Assembly (NCBI GenBank): GCA_027886175.1 | Contig: JAJNNQ010000044.1 | Span: 1,054,001-1,118,000 of the forward strand | Direction: 5' to 3' | Source of the DNA: Phylloscopus collybita | Lineage: Eukaryota; Chordata; Aves; Passeriformes; Phylloscopidae | DNA: 64,000 nt | In this document: positions 1-10,088 of the stretch, one piece after another | How the letters are laid out: each line of letters opens with the position of its first letter | How positions within the stretch are numbered: position 1 is the first letter of the stretch | Notes under the pieces: generated by a model | Seen by the model: the letters and a program-made list of their open reading frames with translations, nothing else | Database searches by the model: none | Told to the model about the DNA's origin: nothing | Program-made: the position numbers and the translations under genes

Positions 1-407
1 GTAAGTAGTGCCAGCATTGTGGTGTCACCGAGAGGTGCAAGCCTGTGCTGCCACTGCTGTGGTGTCACTGAGAGGTGGAAGCTACTGCTGCCTCCACAGT
101 GGTGTCACAGTGTGGTGGAAGCTGGTTCTGCCCACACTGTGGTGTCCCACAGAGGTGGAAGCTGCTGCTTCACAAAGAGGGGAGTGCAGGTGCTCCCAGC
201 GCTGTGGTTTCACAGAGAGCTAGATGCTCCTGCTGCCATTACTGTGGTGTCCCAGAGATTTGGAAGCTACTGCTGCCACCACTGTGGTGTGATCAGAGTG
301 TGGTGGAAGCTGGTTCTGCCCACACTGTGGTGTCACAGAGAGGTGGAAGCCTGTGCTGCCACCGCTCTGGTGTCACAGAGAGCTGGATACTGGTGCTGCC
401 AGCACTG

Positions 408-415
408 TGACGTCA
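408..415. promoter_or_regulatory. Palindromic CRE (TGACGTCA), one per full array A unit
   Basis: A perfect TGACGTCA octamer, the consensus for CREB/ATF factors, arises here by one change in the monomer word GTGGTGTCACAG. Equivalent sites start at 2464, 4520, 10496, 14357, 16413, 18621, 22713 and 24769. Units 4, 5, 7 and 11 lack it because it lies in the deleted segment. The match is exact; any binding is inference. Confidence 0.6.
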
Positions 416-813
416 CAGAGAGATGGAAGCTGGTTCTCACAGCACTGTGGTGTCACAGAGAAGTGGAAGCCGCCGCTGCGCTGCTGCCATTACTGTGGCG
501 TCACAGAGATCTGGAAGGTACTGCTGCCACCACTGTGGTGTCACAGAGTGGTGGAAGCTGGTTCTGCCCACACTGTGGTGTCACAAAGAGGGGAATGCTG
601 GTTCTCCAGCTACTGTGATGTCACAGAGAGTTGGAAGCTTGTTCTTCTAACCCTGTGGTGACACAGGGGAAGGCTGGTTCTCCAGCTACTGTGTTGTCAC
701 TGAGAGTTCGAAGCTTGTTCTTCTAACCCTGTGGTCACACAGGGGAATGCTGCTTCTGCAACTACTCTGGTGTCACAGAGAATTGGCAGCGGATGCTGCC
801 AGCACTGTGGTGT

Positions 814-1262
814 GGGGAGACAAAAGGAGATGCTGCTGAAGGCAGTCTCCCCCTGATATCTTACACCTGTGTGAATTATGCTAGAGTAGAAACAGCCTTG
901 CCCTCACAGTCATGGGTGGCGTGATAAAGTGTGTGTTTGCTGGGAAGAGTCACTTGGAGTCTGCTGGCTGTGCTGTGAAGACCTAGGGACAGGAGGTCAT
1001 GCAAGGACCAGCAAAGGTGAGTTGCTGTCCATAGGACAGACAGGGTCAGGCGGCAGTGCCAGGGACAGGAAGGAGCGAGCCGCAAGTGAAGGAGAGACAG
1101 AGCCAGAGCTGTGTGGAGCTGCTCTTCAGGAGGCTACAGCGAAAAGGTACGGGAGACTTTTGAATAACAAGACGCTGATACTTGAAGCCTTCTGATGATG
1201 GAAGGAATCTGATGAGGGTGCACCTCGAGTGCAGTGTCCTTGTCGACTGCCACATATCGACG
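814..1262. repeat. Non-satellite spacer of array A, copy 1 (GTGTGTGTTTGC type)
   Basis: About 449 bp without the 40-bp periodicity, present once per unit, bounded by GGGGAGAC on the left and CACATATCGACG on the right. The left end can fold: GGGGAGAC (814-821) is complementary to GTCTCCCC (845-852), giving an 8-bp stem with a 23-base loop. It contains a good 5' splice-donor match, AAAG followed by GTGAGT (donor at 1017), and ATAACAAGACGCTG near 1163. I see no coding domain, terminal repeats or poly(A) tail. It could be a captured unique sequence or an old dispersed-element fragment that is now part of the unit; I cannot identify it. Confidence 0.85.
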
Positions 1263-2056
1263 GTGACACTGTGGTATCATAGAGAAGGGGAAGGCTTGTG
1301 CTGCCAGCTCTGAGGCCTCAAAATGAGGGGAATTCTGGCCCTGCAACTGCTGTGGTGTCACAGAGAGAGGTAGAAGCTGGTTCTGCCACTGCTGTGGTGT
1401 CACAGAGAGAGGTGGAAGCTGGTGCTGCCAGCACTGTGGCATCAGAATGGAGGAATGCTGGTGCTGCCAGCACTGAGGTGTTACAGAGACATAAAAGCTG
1501 GTGCTACATCTCTTGGGGCGTCACAGAGAGGGGGAAGCTAGTGCTTCAATAGCTGTGGTGTCACAGAAAGTTGGAAGATGGTAGTGCCAGCATTGTGGTG
1601 TCACAGAGTGGTGGAAGTTGGTGCTTCAAGCAGTGTGCTGTCACAGGGAGATGGGGGCTGGTGATACCAGCACTGTGGTGTTAAAGAGAGTTGAAAGCTG
1701 GTGATGCAACTGCGGTGGTGTCACAGAGAGGTAGAAGTCGGTGCTGCTACTGCTGTGGTGTTACAGACAGGTGGAAGCTGCTTCTGCCGGCACTGTGGTG
1801 TCACAAAGAGGTGGAAGTCCCTGCTGCCAGCTCTGTGGTGTCACAAAGGGTGGAATGGTCGTTCTACAGCTATTGTGGTGTCACTGAGACGTGTAAGCTG
1901 GTGCTGCCAGCACTGTGGCCTCACAAAAAGGAGAATGCTGGTTCTCCAGCTAGCGTGGTGTCACAGCGAGGTGGGAACTGCTTCTGCCAGCACTGTGGTG
2001 TCACGGAGAAATTTACATTGGTGCGTCCAGCACTGTGGTGTCACGGAGAGGGGAAC

Positions 2057-4112
2057 GTAAGTAGTGCCAGCATTGTGGTGTCACCGAGAGGTGCAAGCCT
2101 GTGCTGCCACTGCTGTGGTGTCACTGAGAGGTGGAAGCTACTGCTGCCTCCACAATGGTGTCACAGTGTGGTGGAAGCTGGTTCTGCCCACACTGTGGTG
2201 TCCCACAGAGGTGGAAGCTGCTGCTTCACAAAGAGGGGAGTGCAGGTGCTCCCAGCACTGTGGTTTCACAGAGAGCTAGATGCTCCTGCTGCCATTACTG
2301 TGGTGTCCCAGAGATTTGGAAGCTACTGCTGCCACCACTGTGGTGTGATCAGAGTGTGGTGGAAGCTGGTTCTGCCCACACTGTGGTGTCACAGAGAGGT
2401 GGAAGCCTGTGCTGCCACCGCTCTGGTGTCACAGAGAGCTGGATACTGGTGCTGCCAGCACTGTGACGTCACAGAGAGATGGAAGCTGGTTCTCACAGCA
2501 CTGTGGTGTCACAGAGAAGTGGAAGCCGCCGCTGCGCTGCTGCCATTACTGTGGCGTCACAGAGATCTGGAAGGTACTGCTGCCACCACTGTGGTGTCAC
2601 AGAGTGGTGGAAGCTGGTTCTGCCCACACTGTGGTGTCACAAAGAGGGGAATGCTGGTTCTCCAGCTACTGTGATGTCACAGAGAGTTGGAAGCTTGTTC
2701 TTCTAACCCTGTGGTGACACAGGGGAAGGCTGGTTCTGCAGCTACTGTGTTGTCACTGAGAGTTGGAAGCTTGTTCTTCTAACCCTGTGGTCACACAGGG
2801 GAATGCTGCTTCTGCAACTACTCTGGTGTCACAGAGAATTGGCAGCGGATGCTGCCAGCACTGTGGTGTGGGGAGACAAAAGGAGATGCTGCTGAAGGCA
2901 GTCTCCCCCTGATATCTTACACCTGTGTGAATTATGCTAGAGAAGAAACAGCCTTGCCCTCACAGTCATGGGTGGCGTGATAAAGAGTGAGTTAGCTGGG
3001 AAGAGTCACTTGGAGTCTGCTGGCTGTGCTGTGAAGACCTAGGGACAGGAGGTCATGCAAGGACCAGCAAAGGTGAGTTGCTGTCCATAGGACAGACAGG
3101 GTCAGGCGGCAGTGCCAGGGACAGGAAGGAGCGAGCCGCAAGTGAAGGAGAGACAGAGCCAGAGCTGTGTGGAGCTGCTCTTCAGGAGGCTACAGCGAAA
3201 AGGTACGGGAGACTTTTGAATAACAAGACGCTGATACTTGAAGCCTTCTGATGATGGAAGGAATCTGATGAGGGTGCACCTCGAGTGCAGTGTCCTTGTC
3301 GACTGCCACATATCGACGGTGACACTGTGGTATCATAGAGAAGGGGAAGGCTTGTGCTGCCAGCTCTGAGGCCTCAAAATGAGGGGAATTCTGGCCCTGC
3401 AACTGCTGTGGTGTCACAGAGAGAGGTAGAAGCTGGTTCTGCCACTGCTGTGGTGTCACAGAGAGAGGTGGAAGCTGGTGCTGCCAGCACTGTGGCATCA
3501 GAATGGAGGAATGCTGGTGCTGCCAGCACTGAGGTGTTACAGAGACATAAAAGCTGGTGCTACATCTCTTGGGGCGTCACAGAGAGGGGGAAGCTAGTGC
3601 TTCAATAGCTGTGGTGTCACAGAAAGTTGGAAGATGGTAGTGCCAGCATTGTGGTGTCACAGAGTGGTGGAAGTTGGTGCTTCAAGCAGTGTGCTGTCAC
3701 AGGGAGATGGGGGCTGGTGATACCAGCACTGTGGTGTTAAAGAGAGTTGAAAGCTGGTGATGCAACTGCGGTGGTGTCACAGAGAGGTAGAAGTCGGTGC
3801 TGCTACTGCTGTGGTGTTACAGACAGGTGGAAGCTGCTTCTGCCAGCACTGTGGTGTCACAAAGAGGTGGAAGTCCCTGCTGCCAGCTCTGTGGTGTCAC
3901 AAAGGGTGGAATGGTCGTTCTACAGCTATTGTGGTGTCACTGAGACGTGTAAGCTGGTGCTGCCAGCACTGTGGCCTCACAAAAAGGAGAATGCTGGTTC
4001 TCCAGCTAGCGTGGTGTCACAGCGAGGTGGGAACTGCTTCTGCCAGCACTGTGGTGTCACGGAGAAATTTACATTGGTGCGTCCAGCACTGTGGTGTCAC
4101 GGAGAGGGGAAC
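2057..4112. repeat. Array A unit 2 (2056 bp, canonical length)
   Basis: Canonical length. It differs from unit 1 by scattered substitutions, for example CCACAATGG for CCACAGTGG near 2150 and CAGCACTGTGG for CAGCGCTGTGG near 2255. The first of these is shared with units 3 and 9. The spacer is the majority GAGTGAGTTAGC type. Confidence 0.95.
2870..3318. repeat. Array A spacer, copy 2 (GAGTGAGTTAGC type)
   Basis: Same boundaries as copy 1. It has AGAGAAGAAACAG near 2940 where other copies have AGAGTAGAAACAG. Confidence 0.85.
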
Positions 4113-4768
4113 GTAAGTAGTGCCAGCATTGTGGTGTCACCGAGAGGTGCAAGCCTGTGCTGCCACTGCTGTGGTGTCACTGAGAGGTGGAAGCTACTGC
4201 TGCCTCCACAATGGTGTCACAGTGTGGTGGAAGCTGGTTCTGCCCACACTGTGGTGTCCCACAGAGGTGGAAGCTGCTGCTTCACAAAGAGGGGAGTGCA
4301 GGTGCTCCCAGCACTGTGGTTTCACAGAGAGCTAGATGCTCCTGCTGCCATTACTGTGGTGTCCCAGAGATTTGGAAGCTACTGCTGCCACCACTGTGGT
4401 GTGATCAGAGTGTGGTGGAAGCTGGTTCTGCCCACACTGTGGTGTCACAGAGAGGTGGAAGCCTGTGCTGCCACCGCTCTGGTGTCACAGAGAGCTGGAT
4501 ACTGGTGCTGCCAGCACTGTGACGTCACAGAGAGATGGAAGCTGGTTCTCACAGCACTGTGGTGTCACAGAGAAGTGGAAGCCGCCGCTGCGCTGCTGCC
4601 ATTTCTGTGGCGTCACAGAGATCTGGAAGGTACTGCTGCCACCACTGTGGTGTCACAGAGTGGTGGAAGCTGGTTCTGCCCACACTGTGGTGTCACAAAG
4701 AGGGGAATGCTGGTTCTCCAGCTACTGTGATGTCACAGAGAGTTGGAAGCTTGTTCTTCTAACCCTGT

Positions 4769-5148
4769 GGTGACACAGGGGAAGGCTGGTTCTCCAGCTA
4801 CTGTGTTGTCACTGAGAGTTGGAAGCTTGTTCTTCTAACCCTGTGGTGACACAGGGGAAGGCTGGTTCTCCAGCTACTGTGTTGTCACTGAGAGTTGGAA
4901 GCTTGTTCTTCTAACCCTGTGGTGACACAGGGGAAGGCTGGTTCTCCAGCTACTGTGTTGTCACTGAGAGTTGGAAGCTTGTTCTTCTAACCCTGTGGTG
5001 ACACAGGGGAAGGCTGGTTCTCCAGCTACTGTGTTGTCACTGAGAGTTGGAAGCTTGTTCTTCTAACCCTGTGGTGACACAGGGGAAGGCTGGTTCTCCA
5101 GCTACTGTGTTGTCACTGAGAGTTGGAAGCTTGTTCTTCTAACCCTGT
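4769..5148. repeat. Five tandem copies of a 76-bp double monomer
   Basis: GGTGACACAGGGGAAGG starts at 4769, 4845, 4921, 4997 and 5073, and the next unit element (GGTCACACAGG) starts at 5149. The period is exactly 76 bp. Canonical units contain one copy. The module is a pair of array monomers (80 bp) shortened by 4 bp, so it looks like a local slippage or unequal-exchange expansion. Confidence 0.97.
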
Positions 5149-5229
5149 GGTCACACAGGGGAATGCTGCTTCTGCAACTACTCTGGTGTCACAGAGAATT
5201 GGCAGCGGATGCTGCCAGCACTGTGGTGT

Positions 5230-5678
5230 GGGGAGACAAAAGGAGATGCTGCTGAAGGCAGTCTCCCCCTGATATCTTACACCTGTGTGAATTATGCTAG
5301 AGTAGAAACAGCCTTGCCCTCACAGTCATGGGTGGCGTGATAAAGAGTGAGTTAGCTGGGAAGAGTCACTTGGAGTCTGCTGGCTGTGCTGTGAAGACCT
5401 AGGGACAGGAGGTCATGCAAGGACCAGCAAAGGTGAGTTGCTGTCCATAGGACAGACAGGGTCAGGCGGCAGTGCCAGGGACAGGAAGGAGCGAGCCGCA
5501 AGTGAAGGAGAGACAGAGCCAGAGCTGTGTGGAGCTGCTCTTCAGGAGGCTACAGCGAAAAGGTACGGGAGACTTTTGAATAACAAGACGCTGATACTTG
5601 AAGCCTTCTGATGATGGAAGGAATCTGATGAGGGTGCACCTCGAGTGCAGTGTCCTTGTCGACTGCCACATATCGACG
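5230..5678. repeat. Array A spacer, copy 3
   Basis: Majority GAGTGAGTTAGC type, with right end CGACGGTGAC. No private change noticed. Confidence 0.85.
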
Positions 5679-6472
5679 GTGACACTGTGGTATCATAGAG
5701 AAGGGGAAGGCTTGTGCTGCCAGCTCTGAGGCCTCAAAATGAGGGGAATTCTGGCCCTGCAACTGCTGTGGTGTCACAGAGAGAGGTAGAAGCTGGTTCT
5801 GCCACTGCTGTGGTGTCACAGAGAGAGGTGGAAGCTGGTGCTGCCAGCACTGTGGCATCAGAATGGAGGAATGCTGGTGCTGCCAGCACTGAGGTGTTAC
5901 AGAGACATAAAAGCTGGTGCTACATCTCTTGGGGCGTCACAGAGAGGGGGAAGCTAGTGCTTCAATAGCTGTGGTGTCACAGAAAGTTGGAAGATGGTAG
6001 TGCCAGCATTGTGGTGTCACAGAGTGGTGGAAGTTGGTGCTTCAAGCAGTGTGCTGTCACAGGGAGATGGGGGCTGGTGATACCAGCACTGTGGTGTTAA
6101 AGAGAGTTGAAAGCTGGTGATGCAACTGCGGTGGTGTCACAGAGAGGTAGAAGTCGGTGCTGCTACTGCTGTGGTGTTACAGACAGGTGGAAGCTGCTTC
6201 TGCCAGCACTGTGGTGTCACACAGAGGTGGAAGTCCCTGCTGCCAGCTCTGTGGTGTCACAAAGGGTGGAATGGTCGTTCTACAGCTATTGTGGTGTCAC
6301 TGAGACGTGTAAGCTGGTGCTGCCAGCACTGTGGCCTCACAAAAAGGAGAATGCTGGTTCTCCAGCTAGCGTGGTGTCACAGCGAGGTGGGAACTGCTTC
6401 TGCCAGCACTGTGGTGTCACGGAGAAATTTACATTGGTGCGTCCAGCACTGTGGTGTCACGGAGAGGGGAAC

Positions 6473-8280
6473 GTAAGTAGTGCCAGCATTGTGGTGTCAC
6501 CGAGAGGTGCAAGCCTGTGCTGCCACTGCTGTGGTGTCACTGAAAGGTGGAAGCTACTGCTGCCTCCACAGTGGTGTCACAGTGTGGTGGAAGCTGGTTC
6601 TGCCCACACTGTGGTGTCCCACAGAGGTAGAAGCTGCTGCTTCACAAAGAGGGGAGTGCAGGTGCTCCCAGCGCTGTGGTTTCACAGAGCGCTAGATGCT
6701 CCTGCTGCCATTACTGTGGTGTCCCAGAGATTTGGAAGCTACTGCTGCCACCACTGTGGTGTGATCAGAGTGTGGTGGAAGCTGATTCTGCCCACACTGT
6801 GGTGTCACAAAGAGGGGAATGCTGGTTCTCCAGCTACTGTGATGTCACAGAGAGTTGGAAGCTTGTTCTTCTAACCCTGTGGTGACACAGGGGAAGGCTG
6901 GTTCTCCAGCTACTGTGTTGTCACTGAGAGTTGGAAGCTTGTTCTTCTAACCCTGTGGTCACACAGGGGAATGCTGCTTCTCCAACTACTCTGGTGTCAC
7001 AGAGAATTGGCAGCGGATGCTGCCAGTACTGTGGTGTGGGGAGACAAAAGGAGATGCTGCTGAAGGCAGTCTCCCCCTGATATCTTACACCTGTGTGAAT
7101 TATGCTAGAGTAGAAACAGCCTTGCCCTCACAGTCATGGGTGGCGTGATAAAGAGTGAGTTAGCTGGGAAGAGTCACTTGGAGTCTGCTGGCTGTGCTGT
7201 GAAGACCTAGGGACAGGAGGTCATGCAAGGACCAGCAAAGGTGAGTTGCTGTCCATAGGACAGACAGGGTCAGGCGGCAGTGCCAGGGACAGGAAGGAGC
7301 GAGCCGCAAGTGAAGGAGAGACAGAGCCAGAGCTGTGTGGAGCTGCTCTTCAGGAGGCTACAGCGAAAAGGTACGGGAGACTTTTGAATAACAAGACGCT
7401 GATACTTGAAGCCTTCTGATGATGGAAGGAATCTGATGAGGGTGCACCTCGAGTGCAGTGTCCTTGTCGACTGCCACATATCGACAGTGACACTGTGGTA
7501 TCATAGAGAAGGGGAAGGCTTGTGCTGCCAGCTCTGAGGCCTCAAAATGAGGGGAATTCTGGCCCTGCAACTGCTGTGGTGTCACAGAGAGAGGTAGAAG
7601 CTGGTTCTGCCACTGCTGTGGTGTCACAGAGAGAGGTGGAAGCTGGTGCTGCCAGCACTGTGGCATCAGAATGGAGGAATGCTGGTGCTGCCAGCACTGA
7701 GGTGTTACAGAGACATAAAAGCTGGTGCTACATCTCTTGGGGCGTCACAGAGAGGGGGAAGCTAGTGCTTCAATAGCTGTGGTGTCACAGAAAGTTGGAA
7801 GATGGTAGTGCCAGCATTGTGGTGTCACAGAGTGGTGGAAGTTGGTGCTTCAAGCAGTGTGCTGTCACAGGGAGATGGGGGCTGGTGATACCAGCACTGT
7901 GGTGTTAAAGAGAGTTGAAAGCTGGTGATGCAACTGCGGTGGTGTCACAGAGAGGTAGAAGTCGGTGCTGCTACTGCTGTGGTGTTACAGACAGGTGGAA
8001 GCTGCTTCTGCCAGCACTGTGGTGTCACACAGAGGTGGAAGTCCCTGCTGCCAGCTCTGTGGTGTCACAAAGGGTGGAATGGTCGTTCTACAGCTATTGT
8101 GGTGTCACTGAGATGTGTAAGCTGGTGCTGCCAGCACTGTGGCCTCACAAAAAGGAGAATGCTGGTTCTCCAGCTAGCGTGGTGTCACAGCGAGGTGGGA
8201 ACTGCTTCTGCCAGCACTGTGGTGTCACGGAGAAATTTACATTGGTGCGTCCAGCACTGTGGTGTCACGGAGAGGGGAAC
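6473..8280. repeat. Array A unit 4 (1808 bp, 248-bp deletion)
   Basis: It lacks 248 bp. The deletion scar lies within about 6777-6815, where two copies of a block of about 37 bp (GTGGTGGAAGCTGG...CCCACACTGTGG) that are 248 bp apart in full units have been reduced to one. It shares the linked variants AAGCTGATTCTG, CAGAGCGCTAG and CAGAGGTAGAAGC with units 5 and 11, so the deletion probably arose once and spread by amplification. The CRE site of full units is lost. Confidence 0.95.
7038..7486. repeat. Array A spacer, copy 4
   Basis: Majority type; right end is the CGACAGTGAC variant shared with copies 8, 9 and 10. Confidence 0.85.
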
Positions 8281-10088
8281 GTAAGTAGTGCCAGCATTGT
8301 GGTGTCACCGAGAGGTGCAAGCCTGTGCTGCCACTGCTGTGGTGTCACTGAAAGGTGGAAGCTACTGCTGCCTCCACAGTGGTGTCACAGTGTGGTGGAA
8401 GCTGGTTCTGCCCACACTGTGGTGTCCCACAGAGGTAGAAGCTGCTGCTTCACAAAGAGGGGAGTGCAGGTGCTCCCAGCGCTGTGGTTTCACAGAGCGC
8501 TAGATGCTCCTGCTGCCATTACTGTGGTGTCCCAGAGATTTGGAAGCTACTGCTGCCACCACTGTGGTGTGATCAGAGTGTGGTGGAAGCTGATTCTGCC
8601 CACACTGTGGTGTCACAAAGAGGGGAATGCTGGTTCTCCAGCTACTGTGATGTCACAGAGAGTTGGAAGCTTGTTCTTCTAACCCTGTGGTGACACAGGG
8701 GAAGGCTGGTTCTCCAGCTACTGTGTTGTCACTGAGAGTTGGAAGCTTGTTCTTCTAACCCTGTGGTCACACAGGGGAATGCTGGTTCTCCAACTACTCT
8801 GGTGTCACAGAGAATTGGCAGCGGATGCTGCCAGCACTGTGGTGTGGGGAGACAAAAGGAGATGCTGCTGAAGGCAGTCTCCCCCTGATATCTTACACCT
8901 GTGTGAATTATGCTAGAGTAGAAACAGCCTTGCCCTCACAGTCATGGGTGGCGTGATAAAGTGTGTGTTTGCTGGGAAGAGTCACTTGGAGTCTGCTGGC
9001 TGTGCTGTGAAGACCTAGGGACAGGAGGTCATGCAAGGACCAGCAAAGGTGAGTTGCTGTCCATAGGACAGACAGGGTCAGGCGGCAGTGCCAGGGACAG
9101 GAAGGAGCGAGCCGCAAGTGAAGGAGAGACAGAGCCAGAGCTGTGTGGAGCTGCTCTTCAGGAGGCTACAGCGAAAAGGTACGGGAGACTTTTGAATAAC
9201 AAGACGCTGATACTTGAAGCCTTCTGATGATGGAAGGAATCTGATGAGGGTGCACCTCGAGTGCAGTGTCCTTGTCGACTGCCACATATCGACGGTGACA
9301 CTGTGGTATCATAGAGAAGGGGAAGGCTTGTGCTGCCAGCTCTGAGGCCTCAAAATGAGGGGAATTCTGGCCCTGCAACTGCTGTGGTGTCACAGAGAGA
9401 GGTAGAAGCTGGTTCTGCCACTGCTGTGGTGTCACAGAGAGAGGTGGAAGCTGGTGCTGCCAGCACTGTGGCATCAGAATGGAGGAATGCTGGTGCTGCC
9501 AGCACTGAGGTGTTACAGAGACATAAAAGCTGGTGCTACATCTCTTGGGGCGTCACAGAGAGGGGGAAGCTAGTGCTTCAATAGCTGTGGTGTCACAGAA
9601 AGTTGGAAGATGGTAGTGCCAGCATTGTGGTGTCACAGAGTGGTGGAAGTTGGTGCTTCAAGCAGTGTGCTGTCACAGGGAGATGGGGGCTGGTGATACC
9701 AGCACTGTGGTGTTAAAGAGAGTTGAAAGCTGGTGATGCAACTGCGGTGGTGTCACAGAGAGGTAGAAGTCGGTGCTGCTACTGCTGTGGTGTTACAGAC
9801 AGGTGGAAGCTGCTTCTGCCAGCACTGTGGTGTCACACAGAGGTGGAAGTCCCTGCTGCCAGCTCTGTGGTGTCACAAAGGGTGGAATGGTCGTTCTACA
9901 GCTATTGTGGTGTCACTGAGACGTGTAAGCTGGTGCTGCCAGCACTGTGGCCTCACAAAAAGGAGAATGCTGGTTCTCCAGCTAGCGTGGTGTCACAGCG
10001 AGGTGGGAACTGCTTCTGCCAGCACTGTGGTGTCACGGAGAAATTTACATTGGTGCGTCCAGCACTGTGGTGTCACGGAGAGGGGAAC
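8281..10088. repeat. Array A unit 5 (1808 bp, 248-bp deletion)
   Basis: It has the same 248-bp deletion as unit 4 (scar about 8584-8623) and the same linked variants. It differs in having the GTGTGTGTTTGC spacer type and GAGATGTGTAAGC near 8112 (also in unit 11's predecessor segment near 20328). The combination shows recombination between unit lineages. Confidence 0.95.
8846..9294. repeat. Array A spacer, copy 5 (GTGTGTGTTTGC type)
   Basis: Minority type as in copies 1 and 9. The variant block GTGTGTGTTTGC replaces GAGTGAGTTAGC at equal length, four substitutions in a 12-base stretch. Confidence 0.85.

Larger units (their letters stand above)
1..2056. repeat. Array A unit 1 (2056 bp, canonical length)
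   Basis: This unit has the canonical length, with one 76-bp double monomer (about 657-732) before the spacer. That double monomer carries the GAGTTCGAAGC variant, shared only with units 6 and 7. Its spacer is the minority GTGTGTGTTTGC type, also seen in units 5 and 9. The window begins exactly at the arbitrary unit start, so whether the array continues to the left cannot be seen. Confidence 0.95.
4113..6472. repeat. Array A unit 3 (2360 bp, five copies of the 76-bp module)
   Basis: This is the longest unit. The excess of 304 bp equals four extra copies of the 76-bp double monomer at 4769-5148. It carries the CCATTTCTGTGG variant near 4600, shared with units 9 and 13; unit 9 is also expanded. 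This links expanded units by descent. Confidence 0.95.

Noticed and set aside
803..1275. CACTGTGGT on both sides of the spacer as a target-site duplication
   Set aside because: The word is part of every array A monomer, so its presence on both sides is expected without any transposition.
1046..1442. Conserved 69- and 102-codon - strand frames over the array A spacer in all units
   Set aside because: They overlap each other, run from unique spacer into satellite and are conserved only because the whole unit is. No domain or signal is visible.
1691..2674. Cysteine- and tryptophan-rich 327-codon + strand frame repeated in array A
   Set aside because: It is the 40-bp monomer read through three phases. 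The consensus has no stops in any + frame, overlapping + frames are equally long, and deletions not divisible by 3 (248 and 251 bp, with 251 also shifting frame) are tolerated.
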